Part shown: positions 55,901 to 64,000 of the stretch, piece by piece
Numbering within the stretch: position 1 is the stretch's first letter
Layout of the letters: the number at the start of each line of letters is the position of its first letter
From: Cryptomeria japonica
Lineage: Eukaryota; Streptophyta; Pinopsida; Cupressales; Cupressaceae
Assembly: GCF_030272615.1 (NCBI RefSeq)
Contig: NC_081412.1
Span: 479,043,157-479,107,156, forward strand
DNA length: 64,000 nucleotides
Reading direction: 5' to 3'
The notes under the pieces: generated by a model
Seen by the model: the letters and a program-made list of their open reading frames with translations, nothing else
Told to the model about the DNA's origin: nothing
Databases searched by the model: none
Made by a program: the position numbers and the translations under genes

Positions 55901-56203
55901 AGGTTCCTTAAAGGGTCTTGATTTCAGTGCAACACTCAGTTGTTCAAAAACACTAAAGGAAAGGCCTCAAAATCAAGTCCGAAGGTCAAAATGCTAAAAC
56001 AAACAAAACAAGCTCCAGATTTAACCAAATTTGCTCAAATGAGCTATAGACTTGATCAAACTAACCCCAAACCTCTTGCAAACTGAGGAGACTGACGAGA
56101 CTTCTGCAAAAAGACCCGAAGAACCAAAACTAAAAGACTTGCAGGAACTAAAAAGTAGGGGGTCCCCATTTGCAATGGGGTGATGTGTAAAAACATCACA
56201 ACA
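52956..56203 (-). repeat. 5' LTR of E3 (3248 bp)
   Basis: Plus-strand edges TATTGATGTGTTTTTTTATG and AACATCACAACA. TATA (minus) at 53601-53594, only 645 bp from the end, because the R-U5 part has lost sequence present at about 47770-47940 of the other LTR. It carries about 140 bp (53803-53945) absent from the other LTR. GGCGCC array at 54740-55440. Confidence 0.85.
54740..55440. repeat. GGCGCC...GGGCGC array, E3 right LTR
   Basis: Same array as at 48950-49660, units near 100 bp with TTTGGCGCCCTTCT, CTTGGGCGCTATT and AAGGAATTCT words. The two copies differ by scattered substitutions, including GGCGCC to GACACC changes. Confidence 0.8.
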
Positions 56204-56674
56204 ATTAGCATCCCTTGGTCCTCAATGCGTATGAAGAAAGCATCTTGTAGCAGCAACTGCCATGATAAAATCTCATAGGTTGCCTTCTATTTTAGATGAA
56301 AATGGAACAATATGAGGCAAAATATGCACTGCACAGGCTTGGCATTGGGTACAACTACGATTTAAAATCAATGGTAGATGATGGGAGGACTACCATTCAA
56401 ATAATATTGGCCTCTGCTTTCACTATAATACATGAGATTTTTTAGGAAAGAGTATGTGTAAATATATCTAATTTAATTATTATAATAAATATAAAATAAA
56501 TTTACATATTAGTATTAGCTTTATTTATAATAATTAATATTAATATATATAAATTTAATTTATTCTATAATTTTATTATTATATTATATATTAACATTTA
56601 TCCTTTATTAATATTGTATGAGGCTTATAATTTCTTCTCTATATTAAACATATCTGAAAATATATAAATTGGTT
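56204..56674. other. AT-rich spacer between E3 and the gypsy remnant
   Basis: 56204-56440 is of mixed composition; 56450-56660 is almost purely A/T with TTTATTATAATAAATATAAA-like text. No gene or repeat family is recognised. Confidence 0.4.
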
Positions 56675-57178
56675 CTACTGCTCTAACATTCTTACTTTTT
56701 TATTACAAATGTATATATTTATGATTTTAATATGTTTTTTGTATGGACCTGAATGCCACCCCCTAAAATAAATTGTTGGATCCACAAATTGAATCCACAA
56801 ACTTGAAATTGGGATCCAAATCAAAACTGACAAATTAGTCAAAGACTTGACTCTAAAATCCACACTCTTGAAACCAAGACTTGGGGTACATCTAATAGGA
56901 ACAACCAGCGAAGAGGAAATATCCAAGTCCAAATCATTATTATAGGGTTCATGAACCTTGATCACAAATGATAGAAGCATTGGCACAGAGTGTTTAGTAG
57001 AAGAATCATCTCCACTAGGAACAACATCACAACCAAGAGTAACATCATCAAAGGACGAGGCACCAATACTTTCATTATTAGTAGGATAGTTGGAACTATC
57101 TTTAGAAACAAGAAAAAAGGAACCCACATGAAGAACATCATAATCACGGTACTGTTGTGAAGAAGTAGAAACCACCAC
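56675..57178 (-). pseudogene. Unassigned 167-codon frame at the 3' side of the gypsy remnant
   Basis: Uninterrupted frame: SSQQYRDYDVLHVGSFFLVS ... SFDDVTLGCDVVPSGDDSST ... VHEPYNNDLDLDISSSLVVP ... GFKSVDFRVKSLTNLSVLIW. It is Ser/Asp-rich and has no catalytic signature. It lies just downstream (minus strand) of the truncated RT, so it may be the 3' part of the same gypsy element after loss of most of pol. TTTTAGGGGGTGG near 56767 could be its polypurine tract. Function unknown. Confidence 0.35.
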
Positions 57179-57274
57179 AATATCTCATTGAATTGGCCAA
57201 CCATCATAAGCATAAGAATGGCCCTCCTAAGAAATGAAAGTGTTTGAAGTGACACCTAAATGGATTGGTGGTAA

Positions 57275-57646
57275 ACTTATCGCAAATCAATCTTTGAAAA
57301 ATTTATAGCTCCATGCATTTCATCAATTAGCTCATTGATCTTTGGAATGGCATATCTTGATGGTCTTCTTGTTTAAAGCTTTATATTCAACATACATCTA
57401 AATGGTACCATGCTTTTTCACCAAAAACATTGATGAAGCAAAAGGGCTAGAATTGGGCTTGATGTGACCAATCACCAAGAGCTCTTTTATCGACCTTTCC
57501 ATCTTCTCTTTGTACATTCTTGGGTGGTGATAAGGAGTGATCATGATAGGCTTAGTGCCAAGTTCCAACTCTATGATTTGTTGGAATCCTCTATCAAGTG
57601 GTAGTCCCAGAGGTGAATCACTAAATACCTTTATATGCTTATCCAC
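57275..57646 (-). pseudogene. Ty3/gypsy reverse transcriptase, N-terminal fragment
   Basis: VFSDSPLGLPLDRGFQQIIE, LGTKPIMITPYHHPRMYKEK and IKELLVIGHIKPNSSPFASS, then FLVKKHGTI, match the start of the Ty3/gypsy RT domain. After a stop and a frameshift, VEYKALNKKTIKI, INELIDEMHGAINFSKIDLR and YHQS continue to about 57275. The YxDD core, RNase H and integrase are missing; the next sequence downstream is unrelated, so an internal deletion is likely. Confidence 0.85.
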
Positions 57647-57825
57647 ACTAGTTCATATATCAATGTAGTGAGTGTGTTGCTTACATATGGATAAATGTGT
57701 AATCAAAATCAAATAGCTTGCTTCCCAAGCCAATTGTCCCTTGTAGAAGACCTCAATTCTTTAATTATAACCACTTGAAGTTTCCCATTGATAGTTTTGT
57801 GAAAACTTGCGAACTGTTGGTTGAA

Positions 57826-57856
57826 AATTTTGTACACCTGGGGGATGTACAAAATT
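57826..57856. repeat. Hairpin near the end of the 57815-61043 LTR
   Basis: AATTTTGTAC (57826-57835) and GTACAAAATT (57847-57856) are perfect inverted repeats around CACCTGGGGGAT. It lies within the last 45 bases of the LTR on the minus strand. Confidence 0.75.
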
Positions 57857-58774
57857 GTGGTTTTAGCCATAGTGTGTGAGTATAAAACTCTCCTAATTTA
57901 GGGAAGGATCCCCCTTTGCTTTCTACTTCAACAATTCAAAAATAAACTCTAACTCTAAATCTATTCTAAGTCTGGGTGAAACTCTGTCTTGTTCTCTTTT
58001 TTTTTCAGAAAAAGACACTTTTTCTTTTCTCTTATTTCAGAAAAGAATCACAACTGAAAGCACAAATGATTAATGAAGTAAACTAAATAAAGAAACAAAG
58101 TTTCCATAAAGGTGCAAAGTCCTCCGTTGCTTCTCTGGGACGGGAAAACATAAAGAAAGCTCAAAGTTTTCAACTATCTACTCTCCTATCAATCTTTTTA
58201 GATGATTTTCTGGTAACTAAGCACAATATGTAGCAGCTCAAAGTCTAACTACATGATGCACCTCTTATGCACAAACATAGAAAATAAAAGCAGCACAAAG
58301 TCTGCAAGTTACCCCTTTAGCTTGAGCGTCCTACAATAGTTTCAAACATGACAAGCAGCTCAAAGTCTGCAGTATCAAATCTTGAAACCAATCTAAAACT
58401 CCAAACACAATAAGCATCTCAAAGTTTGCAAGATTGAGCTTGAATCCCTTTTGTACAACACCTCAAAACTCACAATCAATCTCCAGAAAATGTCGTCACC
58501 TAATACCTTGAATCAACACAAAGTTTGAAAGCAATTTGCCTCTTTTAATTGACTGCAATATGATTTACAACTAAGCTCAAAGTCTTGGAGTATACATACA
58601 AACTGACAGAGTTTTGTTGCATTGCCAAAACATATCTATTACAATAGACCCCCTCAAGTATTTATGGGAGAGAAGCCTTGAGAAAAAGGTGGGAGGATCC
58701 TAACTAACTTGAGAAATTCTCTTAACCACCATGACTTATTCCAAGTACAGTCCTAATTTAACTCAACTTGTAGT

Positions 58775-60620
58775 TGCTTTACATGTAATTACATTTTACA
58801 AAAATGCAAGTGAAATTGTCACTTGTAATTGCAATTTTTTACATTACATGTAACTTGTCAAAACAAAATTACAAATGCATAATTGAAACTATTCTATGTG
58901 TCCGAAGACACGACTTTGACTACATCATCCTCTGTTTTGAAAATCTTCATGCTGCTTCAGGATGCTAGAACTTGAAGTATTCATGATTGGTGAAGACATC
59001 TCGAATCGGAACGGGAATTTGCATCCTTAATGATCTTTGTGTCCTTGGCCAACAAACTTCAATCTTATCTCCTTGCTTGGGGTAGTACTGGCTTTTCAAG
59101 AGGGAAGTTCTTTGCAAGGCTGAAGTAAGAAGCCTATCTCTGTCTTGAAAGCATTCTATGCTCTCAATCATTCATATTACTTAGCCATCTCCTTGCGTGG
59201 CTCCGTCATGTTGCTGTTCTTTCTCCAATCTTGGAATCTGCTTGCAAAATAAGGCCCATGCCTTAATTTGTTGGTTTGATAGATCGTGTGTGCAAATAGG
59301 ACTGACAAGGGAAGGGATAAATTGATTCAAAAATGGGCGCACAAGCGAATTTCGGGTTTTGAGGACTGCATTATATGTGTGAAAAAACAAGAGCATTAAC
59401 TTGCAATTGTGGAAAACAAACATGCAACTTCATATGTGTAATGGGTAACTACAAGTTTTCACTTGTAATTGGACCTTTAAGACTCATTTTCAAGTGTTTT
59501 TGAGTGAATTTTGGACCAATTTCGGGTTCTGGAAGGCTGATTGCAACAAGTAAGAGAACATTACAACTTGCACTTGTAATTGGGTCTCAAATTCTCGATT
59601 ATAATTAAAATGCAAATTTACTTGAAGGGAAGAACACAAGCTTGTCTTATTGAAAATGCACATAGACATCTCTGATAGGCTATGATTGGTATGAGAGACA
59701 AATTTAACTTGAAATACAATGGGAAAAACTTTGCAAATTCACAAGTTGTATTCAAAGAGCAAAACAATTTGGGAAGATCATATAGAAACTCGAAATCTTG
59801 CTTGATTAAATGCCCTAGGCAAGAACAATTGATCTTGGGATGACCCAAAATGCTCTATAAATAGATGAAAGAGCCACCACGTTGATAGATCTTACAATAA
59901 GTAAAACGGTTTTGCATTCAACCCAAAGCACAAAATATGGGTTGGAAGAAGAAACCCACTTGGCACCAAATACTTCACATTGAAGGTTGGATGCAAAATG
60001 CATCACACAAAGGCGAAATACGTGGTCAAAGCACTAAAAATGTGGAGCCAAACAACAAAAATAGGAGCCAAAGATCCCCACGTTAACATGCATTCATGGC
60101 AACGTGGTCTTTGAATCCCCCAAAATTGTGGCAAAGTGAAAACAGATTCAACCAAGAAAGCCACAAATCGATGCCCTTGGAAAGGAAAAACGTGGTCGGG
60201 TTTTGAAAATTCAATAGCAAGGAAAGGGCACAAGAGTTGGAGCAAAAAGATGCATTCGGGTTTTAAAAACCCCATTACATGTTTTAAAAAATCACTTTTC
60301 CTTCAATCTTGCAAAATCAGGTTTTGGAGAAGCAAAAGCACATCAAAAAGCACTTAAAACACTTGCAATCGGGTTTTAAAATGCCTGTTACAAGTTCACA
60401 TTAAAGAAAGTAGGAATTTTTTAAAGAACTTACAAGTTTTCATAAACTTGTATTTTTAAATTTACTTGTAATTTGACCAAACAGTTCCTACAAAACAACT
60501 TAAAAGACAAAAGGGCAAAATAGAAAAGAAAAAGCAAATTACAAGTTACATATCTTTTATAAACTTTTACTTGTAATTGCTTGGAAAAACTCCTACAACT
60601 TAAAAACAGTAAGGTATCTT
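58775..60620. repeat. ACTTGTAATT / AATTACAAGT word cluster
   Basis: The words ACTTGTAATT, TTACAAGTT and TTACATGTAA recur more than ten times in both orientations (about 58780-58870, 59450-59590, 60390-60580). Spacing is irregular. They fall in the U3-side part of the 57815-61043 LTR, the position held by palindromic arrays in E2 and E3. Confidence 0.6.
58965..59423 (-). pseudogene. Unrecognised frame with two stops inside the 57815-61043 LTR
   Basis: Two segments share one frame: 59423-59181 (MFVFHNCKLMLLFFHTYNAV ... SLVSPICTHDLSNQQIKAWA) and 59171-58965 (MIESIECFQDRDRLLTSALQ ... EVCWPRTQRSLRMQIPVPIR). Composition is protein-like but no domain is recognised. If real, it would be another U3-located frame, upstream of the TATA box near 58660. 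Confidence 0.25.
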
Positions 60621-61068
60621 AACTTGCAAAAGAAGGAAAATTTCCCACTCACCGTCCAGAGAATAAAACTCAATTTTGAAGAAAAAACCAAGCAAACGAA
60701 CGTAGAACGTGATGAAATTTGAAACGTGGATCAAGGATGAACCGAAGATTAGTCCAGTTTAGAAAGGAGCAAGAATTTTGCCTTGAAAAGCGTGCCTTAG
60801 AGTAAAATCTCCAACTTGCAGTTACTGTTCTGAGACCCGAAATTGCACAAAAAACTAGGAAAATGAAGGCCAAAACTCACCAAAACCTAGACAATGATGA
60901 CGAACACACCCCTTAATGATTTGACACTAACAAATGTGAGTTTTGCACCTCGTAAAATGTGCCTTGGAGACAAAAACGACACATTTTAAGCAAAAATTTG
61001 TAGGGGTTGTCACATTTTTGAAAATCCAAAAATGATGACAACACCAACATAGTGCAACCATTGCACAC

Positions 61069-61311
61069 TCAAACCATGTTAGTCTCTTCAAAACCGAAAA
61101 AATAGAAACCATCACATATCTTGTGGTCTCCCATGGCTATGTTGAGTTGGATTATTTTAGTGCATGGAATGGTGAATTCATGAACAACAATGACATGAAA
61201 TCCTTCAAAATCCTCAGGTTTCAGTCCTCCTATAGCCATTGACCCTTCATCAATGAAATTGTGGGTTGTCCCACTATCAATATGCACCATGATTGAATCT
61301 TTCGATAGCAT
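61069..61311 (-). pseudogene. Ty3/gypsy aspartic protease domain
   Basis: VHIDSGTTHNFIDEGSMA carries the catalytic D-S/T-G triad (IDSGTTHNFI), followed by GGLKPEDFEGFHVIVVHEFT, IPCTKIIQLNIAMGDHKICD and FEETNMV. A one-base deletion then shifts the frame, after which LSVQWLHYVG matches the usual conserved end of this domain. The protein would process Gag-Pol. The insertion at 57815-61043 cuts it off from RT. Confidence 0.85.
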
Positions 61312-61449
61312 TCCTTGAACTTTGAATCGATGATATTTGGGTGCTCTTGAAAGAATTGCAAGTGTGCTTCAATTGTGCTTTCATCCTCCATGCTTTCATG
61401 TTCCTTTATAGTTGGTTGTGACTCAGGTTCTTCTAGGTTTGAATCTTCA

Positions 61450-61961
61450 TTATATATTACTTAAATATTATGAACCTGGCACTTTTGAAGACATCTATAA
61501 CTAGGTTCCCATGGCTCATTGTAGGACAAACATAGCTTCCTTCATTTGAGTTCATTTTTTTATTCATTTGCTTTCTTCATTGTACGTGGTTGAGGCATGA
61601 TTTTCCTTGGATGCGAATGTGATTCCCTTTTCTGAAAATTTCCTTTATAGTGCTCAAAAGTGGATGTCTTAGATTGGGATATAATTTTTCCTTTAGTCAT
61701 AAATGGCTCAAATGTTAGGGCTATTTGATTACTTCTCGTAGAGAAGTAGGTGCAAAGGCTTTAACAATACATTTCAGTGGCTCAAACAAGCCTTCAACAA
61801 ACAAGAAAGTGATTCTCCTTTAGGAAATGTCAGGTATTACCACAACAACTTGCTGAAACTCAACACATAAGATTCCAAAAAGTGTTGTTTGATTCTTCCA
61901 TGTTCTTTGAAAATACTCATCCTCATCTTTCTGGTCAATGCATTCCTGAAAGGAAACTAGG
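61450..61961 (-). pseudogene. Ty3/gypsy gag, C-terminal part with degenerate zinc knuckle
   Basis: Minus strand frame near 61870-61725: CVEFQQVVVVIPDIS, stop, RRITFLFVEGLFEPLKCIVK, AFAPTSLREVIK, matching the gypsy gag retrotrans_gag block (FVEGL.EPLK..V). Farther down (about 61540-61465), KLCLSYNEPWEPSYRCLQKC resembles the plant gypsy knuckle with the form C-x2-C-x4-W-E-P-x-H-x-C, here with second Cys and His lost. Stops are numerous. 61312-61450 links it to the protease. Confidence 0.7.
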
Positions 61962-63003
61962 TGATGGAATACAGCTTACTACATTGAGCTACAGAGGAGA
62001 GGGTTGCAAACAATTTCTGAACTCTTTAACATTTATAGCTTGCACATTCAATAAAACATAAACAGATATTCAACACAACATAAACTCATAACACAACATA
62101 TATGTGGGGAAACCTTTTTGGGAAAAAACTCACACTCCAAACATTCAACTCAATTGTATTATTCAGCAACAACAACAATTACAATACAATCTTAGGCTAT
62201 TCTCTTCAGGAGTCTTCACACTATTATAGGATTACGGAATAATTTCGACAGCATAACTTTCTAACATCTTCAACTTGTCTCATAAAATGCTCTCACTGTA
62301 AGTATATATAGAACTCAAGATTGGGTACCCAAGACTGGCATGTGTCATCTCCACAAACTCTGCATTCGTGCAACTGCAGAAAGGAGAATATGCACAAGTT
62401 CTAACTGCTCCTGCTAAGCAGAGAACTCAATCCTCAACATGCAAGGCATCCGAATATCTCAATAGTAACATCAGTCTTGAAGACATGCAAGGTATCTAGC
62501 CTTATCTTGCTAAATCAGCATTGTAGTCTAATTGATAAATATCAACATGCATAAGTTCTAACTCAACCTGCTAAACAGAAAGTAATCTTATCCACATGCT
62601 AGGAGTACTTTCCTATGCAACAAGAGTCCTCTTCACATGCAAGGCGCAACATGCAAGATTCAATACTGCTAATTGCAACTCCAATCCTTTAATAGAAACT
62701 GCACAACAGTACTCTTTAGTCAACACAGGAAGTTGCCAAATCAATTCAGTCCAAAATGGAAACATATTACAACATCATCCTAAAACCTAAAATAAAGTAT
62801 CTTCCAAGTGGGCACCAACTTCCTTAAAATTAGGAACCTTGTCATAGTCATCACCTGCCATGTAGGATGCCAACTCATCAAGGGGTCCCACAAAGTGATA
62901 TGACAAGATATGAAGTTAGCAACTTAGGATATAATAGATATGCATCAAATAATTAAAGAAGTCAATGCTAGGACTATAAGGTTGAGACACCTTAATCCCA
63001 ACA
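61962..63003 (-). mobile_element. LTR-like insertion (1042 bp) within gypsy gag
   Basis: The minus strand starts TGTTGGGATTAAGGTGTCTC and ends TGTATTCCATCA. TTCTATATATACTTACAG at about 62312-62303 (minus) is a TATA region. It separates two gag pieces of the same gypsy element. Flanks GGACT and CCTAG (minus) do not match, so the target duplication is lost or the left edge is misplaced. CATGCAAG/CATGC words recur through 62430-62660. No primer site or coding region; likely a solo LTR. Confidence 0.5.
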
Positions 63004-63130
63004 AGTCCAAAATCTTTGACCGAATTCATCAAAGGTTTGTTGTGCAAGGTCATGAGCTTTGTGTGATTATACCATGGTGCTATCAATCATAAGCAACTCC
63101 TTCCAATTGTAATGTGGAAAATTGAATAGG
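63004..63130 (-). pseudogene. Ty3/gypsy gag, N-terminal fragment
   Basis: Minus strand LQLEGVAYD, two stops, then HHGIITQSS and, in other frames, EFGQRFW, which fits the LEG.A..W...F...F..RF pattern of gypsy gag. It directly abuts the 61962-63003 insertion and continues beyond it near 61930. Low information because of decay. Confidence 0.45.
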
Positions 63131-63450
63131 GTTGTGGGTCCCTCACGTCACTCAGCTGCAGCATTTGAAAGTTTGCTTTCGTTTTTGAAGGCGTGGGCCC
63201 CTTTAAATTTGCTGCCAAGGTAATATTTGAATCTTTGAAAAAAGGCACATGATTTTAGAAGGAAACAGTAGCATAATAAAAGGAAAACAGGTCATCTTTT
63301 GAGGAAGTCAACATTGAATTAGAAATTGTGGGCATAAATAAGTTTGAGGTGTTGCATATTATGGTGAGGTCGTGAGACTTTGGAGCTACTGAACTAGCCG
63401 CCAACCATCCCACAAGGAAGGCGTCAAGGTATAAGGAGTTGGCTAGTATC
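63131..63450. other. Unassigned sequence at the window end
   Basis: No repeat family recognised. A plus-strand frame through 63320-63530 reads NKFEVLHIMVRS, stop, DFGATELAANHPTRKASRYK, ELASIFVWGCEALRSHLEHR and continues into the tandem duplication. It looks protein-like but I do not recognise it. Confidence 0.3.
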
Positions 63451-63701
63451 TTTGTATGGGGATGTGAGGCCTTAAGAAGCCACTTGGAACATAGGCACAA
63501 TGATATTATAAGCTATTGGCAGTTTTAAGGAAAGGCATTGGCATATGAGGAAACTTCTAGACCTTTCAACATAGGAAACTTCTTTGTATGGGGATGTGAG
63601 GCCTTAAGAAGCCACCTGGAACATAGGCACAATGATATTATAAGCTATTGGCAGTTTTAAGGAAAGGCTTTGACATATGAGGAAACTTCTAGACCTTTCA
63701 A
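63451..63701. repeat. 132-bp tandem duplication
   Basis: TTTGTATGGGGATGTGAGGC starts at 63451 and 63583. The copies share CTTAAGAAGCCAC, GGAACATAGGCACAATGATA and CTTCTAGACCTTTCAA, with only a few substitutions (CACTTGG versus CACCTGG, CATTGGC versus CTTTGAC). The duplication is young relative to the gypsy decay. From 63702 to the window end I see nothing recognisable. Confidence 0.85.
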
Positions 63702-64000
63702 GACTTGAGCGATCGATGATGGTGCTGTTCTAGTGAATACTCTTGACTGTAATCTGCTATGCAAGATTTTTCTGAGGTTAGAGAATAAAAACTTCATATC
63801 CCTATATTCTGATTTTTGGAACAGCAAGCTGCATTGTTCGTATTTTATTGTTTCTAGCTATATAGAATGAATGTCAACTGTTTGATAAAATGCAATGAAT
63901 TAATGAATTAATAAATGCTAGATTGAGTTTATGATGAGTATATCTTCAAATTTTTTAGTTTCTATAGAAAAATATCTCATAACAAGGTGGAAACAAAGTG

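Larger units (their letters stand above)
47170..56203 (-). mobile_element. Element E3: gag-only LTR retrotransposon, 9034 bp
   Basis: LTRs at 47170-50394 and 52956-56203 (3.2 kb each) enclose a 2.56 kb interior. LTR starts on the minus strand (TGTTGTGATGTTTT.CACATC ... GCAAATGGGGACCCCC) match those of the two giant solo LTRs. A primer site TGGCGCTAGAGGGAGG adjoins the right LTR and a gag-like pseudogene follows. Flanks GGTAG and ATTAG agree at three of five bases, so the target duplication is degraded or the ends are slightly off. No pol. The U3 array is of GGCGCC type; no U3 ORF. Confidence 0.85.
57815..61043 (-). mobile_element. LTR-like insertion (probable solo LTR, 3229 bp) within the gypsy remnant
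   Basis: Minus-strand start TGTTGTCATCATTTTTGG and end TTTTCAACCAACA; flanks CGAAC (57810-57814) and CCAAC (61044-61048) agree at four of five bases. It interrupts gypsy pol between the protease and RT. A TATA-like CCATAAATACTTGAGG sits about 58666-58657 on the minus strand, about 0.85 kb from the end, the same layout as the E1/E2/E3 family. U3 is rich in ACTTGTAATT/AATTACAAGT words. A 148-codon minus frame with two stops (59423-58965) is not recognised. No primer site adjoins. Confidence 0.6.

Noticed and set aside
1-64000. tRNA, rRNA or organellar DNA insertions
   Set aside because: No cloverleaf-compatible GGTTCGA-type boxes in proper spacing and no conserved rRNA or plastid gene stretches were noticed by eye; a tRNAscan or organelle search would be decisive.

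Overview
This window is almost entirely nested transposable elements and carries no intact protein-coding gene. Coding traces are plant retroelement remnants (Ty3/gypsy gag, protease and RT; an L1-type LINE; gag-like frames), all broken by stops or frameshifts. AT-rich spacers, very large LTRs, deep nesting and old insertions suggest a large-genome seed plant, most likely a gymnosperm or conifer. That is inference from architecture, not from a diagnostic gene. I saw no tRNA, rRNA or CRISPR.

Layout. 1-427: tail of an unidentified repeat. 428-9213: element E1 (+), a giant LTR, a primer-binding site and a gag-like pseudogene; its LTR is split by a 3.36 kb LTR-like insertion (1427-4784) that itself holds a 1.24 kb hAT transposon (2025-3263). 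10010-34545: one LTR retrotransposon with 391-bp LTRs, an initiator-Met-type primer site and target duplication GACTC, inflated to 24.5 kb. Its interior hosts a giant solo LTR (11457-25616), which hosts a second giant solo LTR of the same family (14773-22670, duplication GATCC). Its 3' LTR hosts a LINE (26908-34186, duplication TTACTTTTTC). 35139-36900: LTR-like block with a minisatellite. 37168-44105 (E2, duplication GTATC) and 47170-56203 (E3): two minus-strand elements of the E1 family. 56675-63130: a minus-strand Ty3/gypsy wreck split by two LTR-like insertions (57815-61043 and 61962-63003). The end holds a 132-bp tandem duplication.

Main observation. E1, E2, E3 and the two giant solo LTRs form one family. 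They share LTR termini (TGTTGTG...CAACA or CAATA) and, where an interior exists, the same primer site (TGGCGCTAG) and a gag-like protein with a conserved Cys/His motif, but no pol. TATA-to-LTR-end distance is about 0.8 kb in nearly every copy, while the U3 part ranges from 1.4 to 7.1 kb. In the two giant LTRs U3 carries a decayed ORF of about 1050 codons upstream of the TATA box; in E2 and E3 it carries palindrome-rich tandem arrays instead. So the family looks like a gag-only retrotransposon whose U3 serves as cargo space.

All similarities were judged by eye; no alignment or database search was possible.
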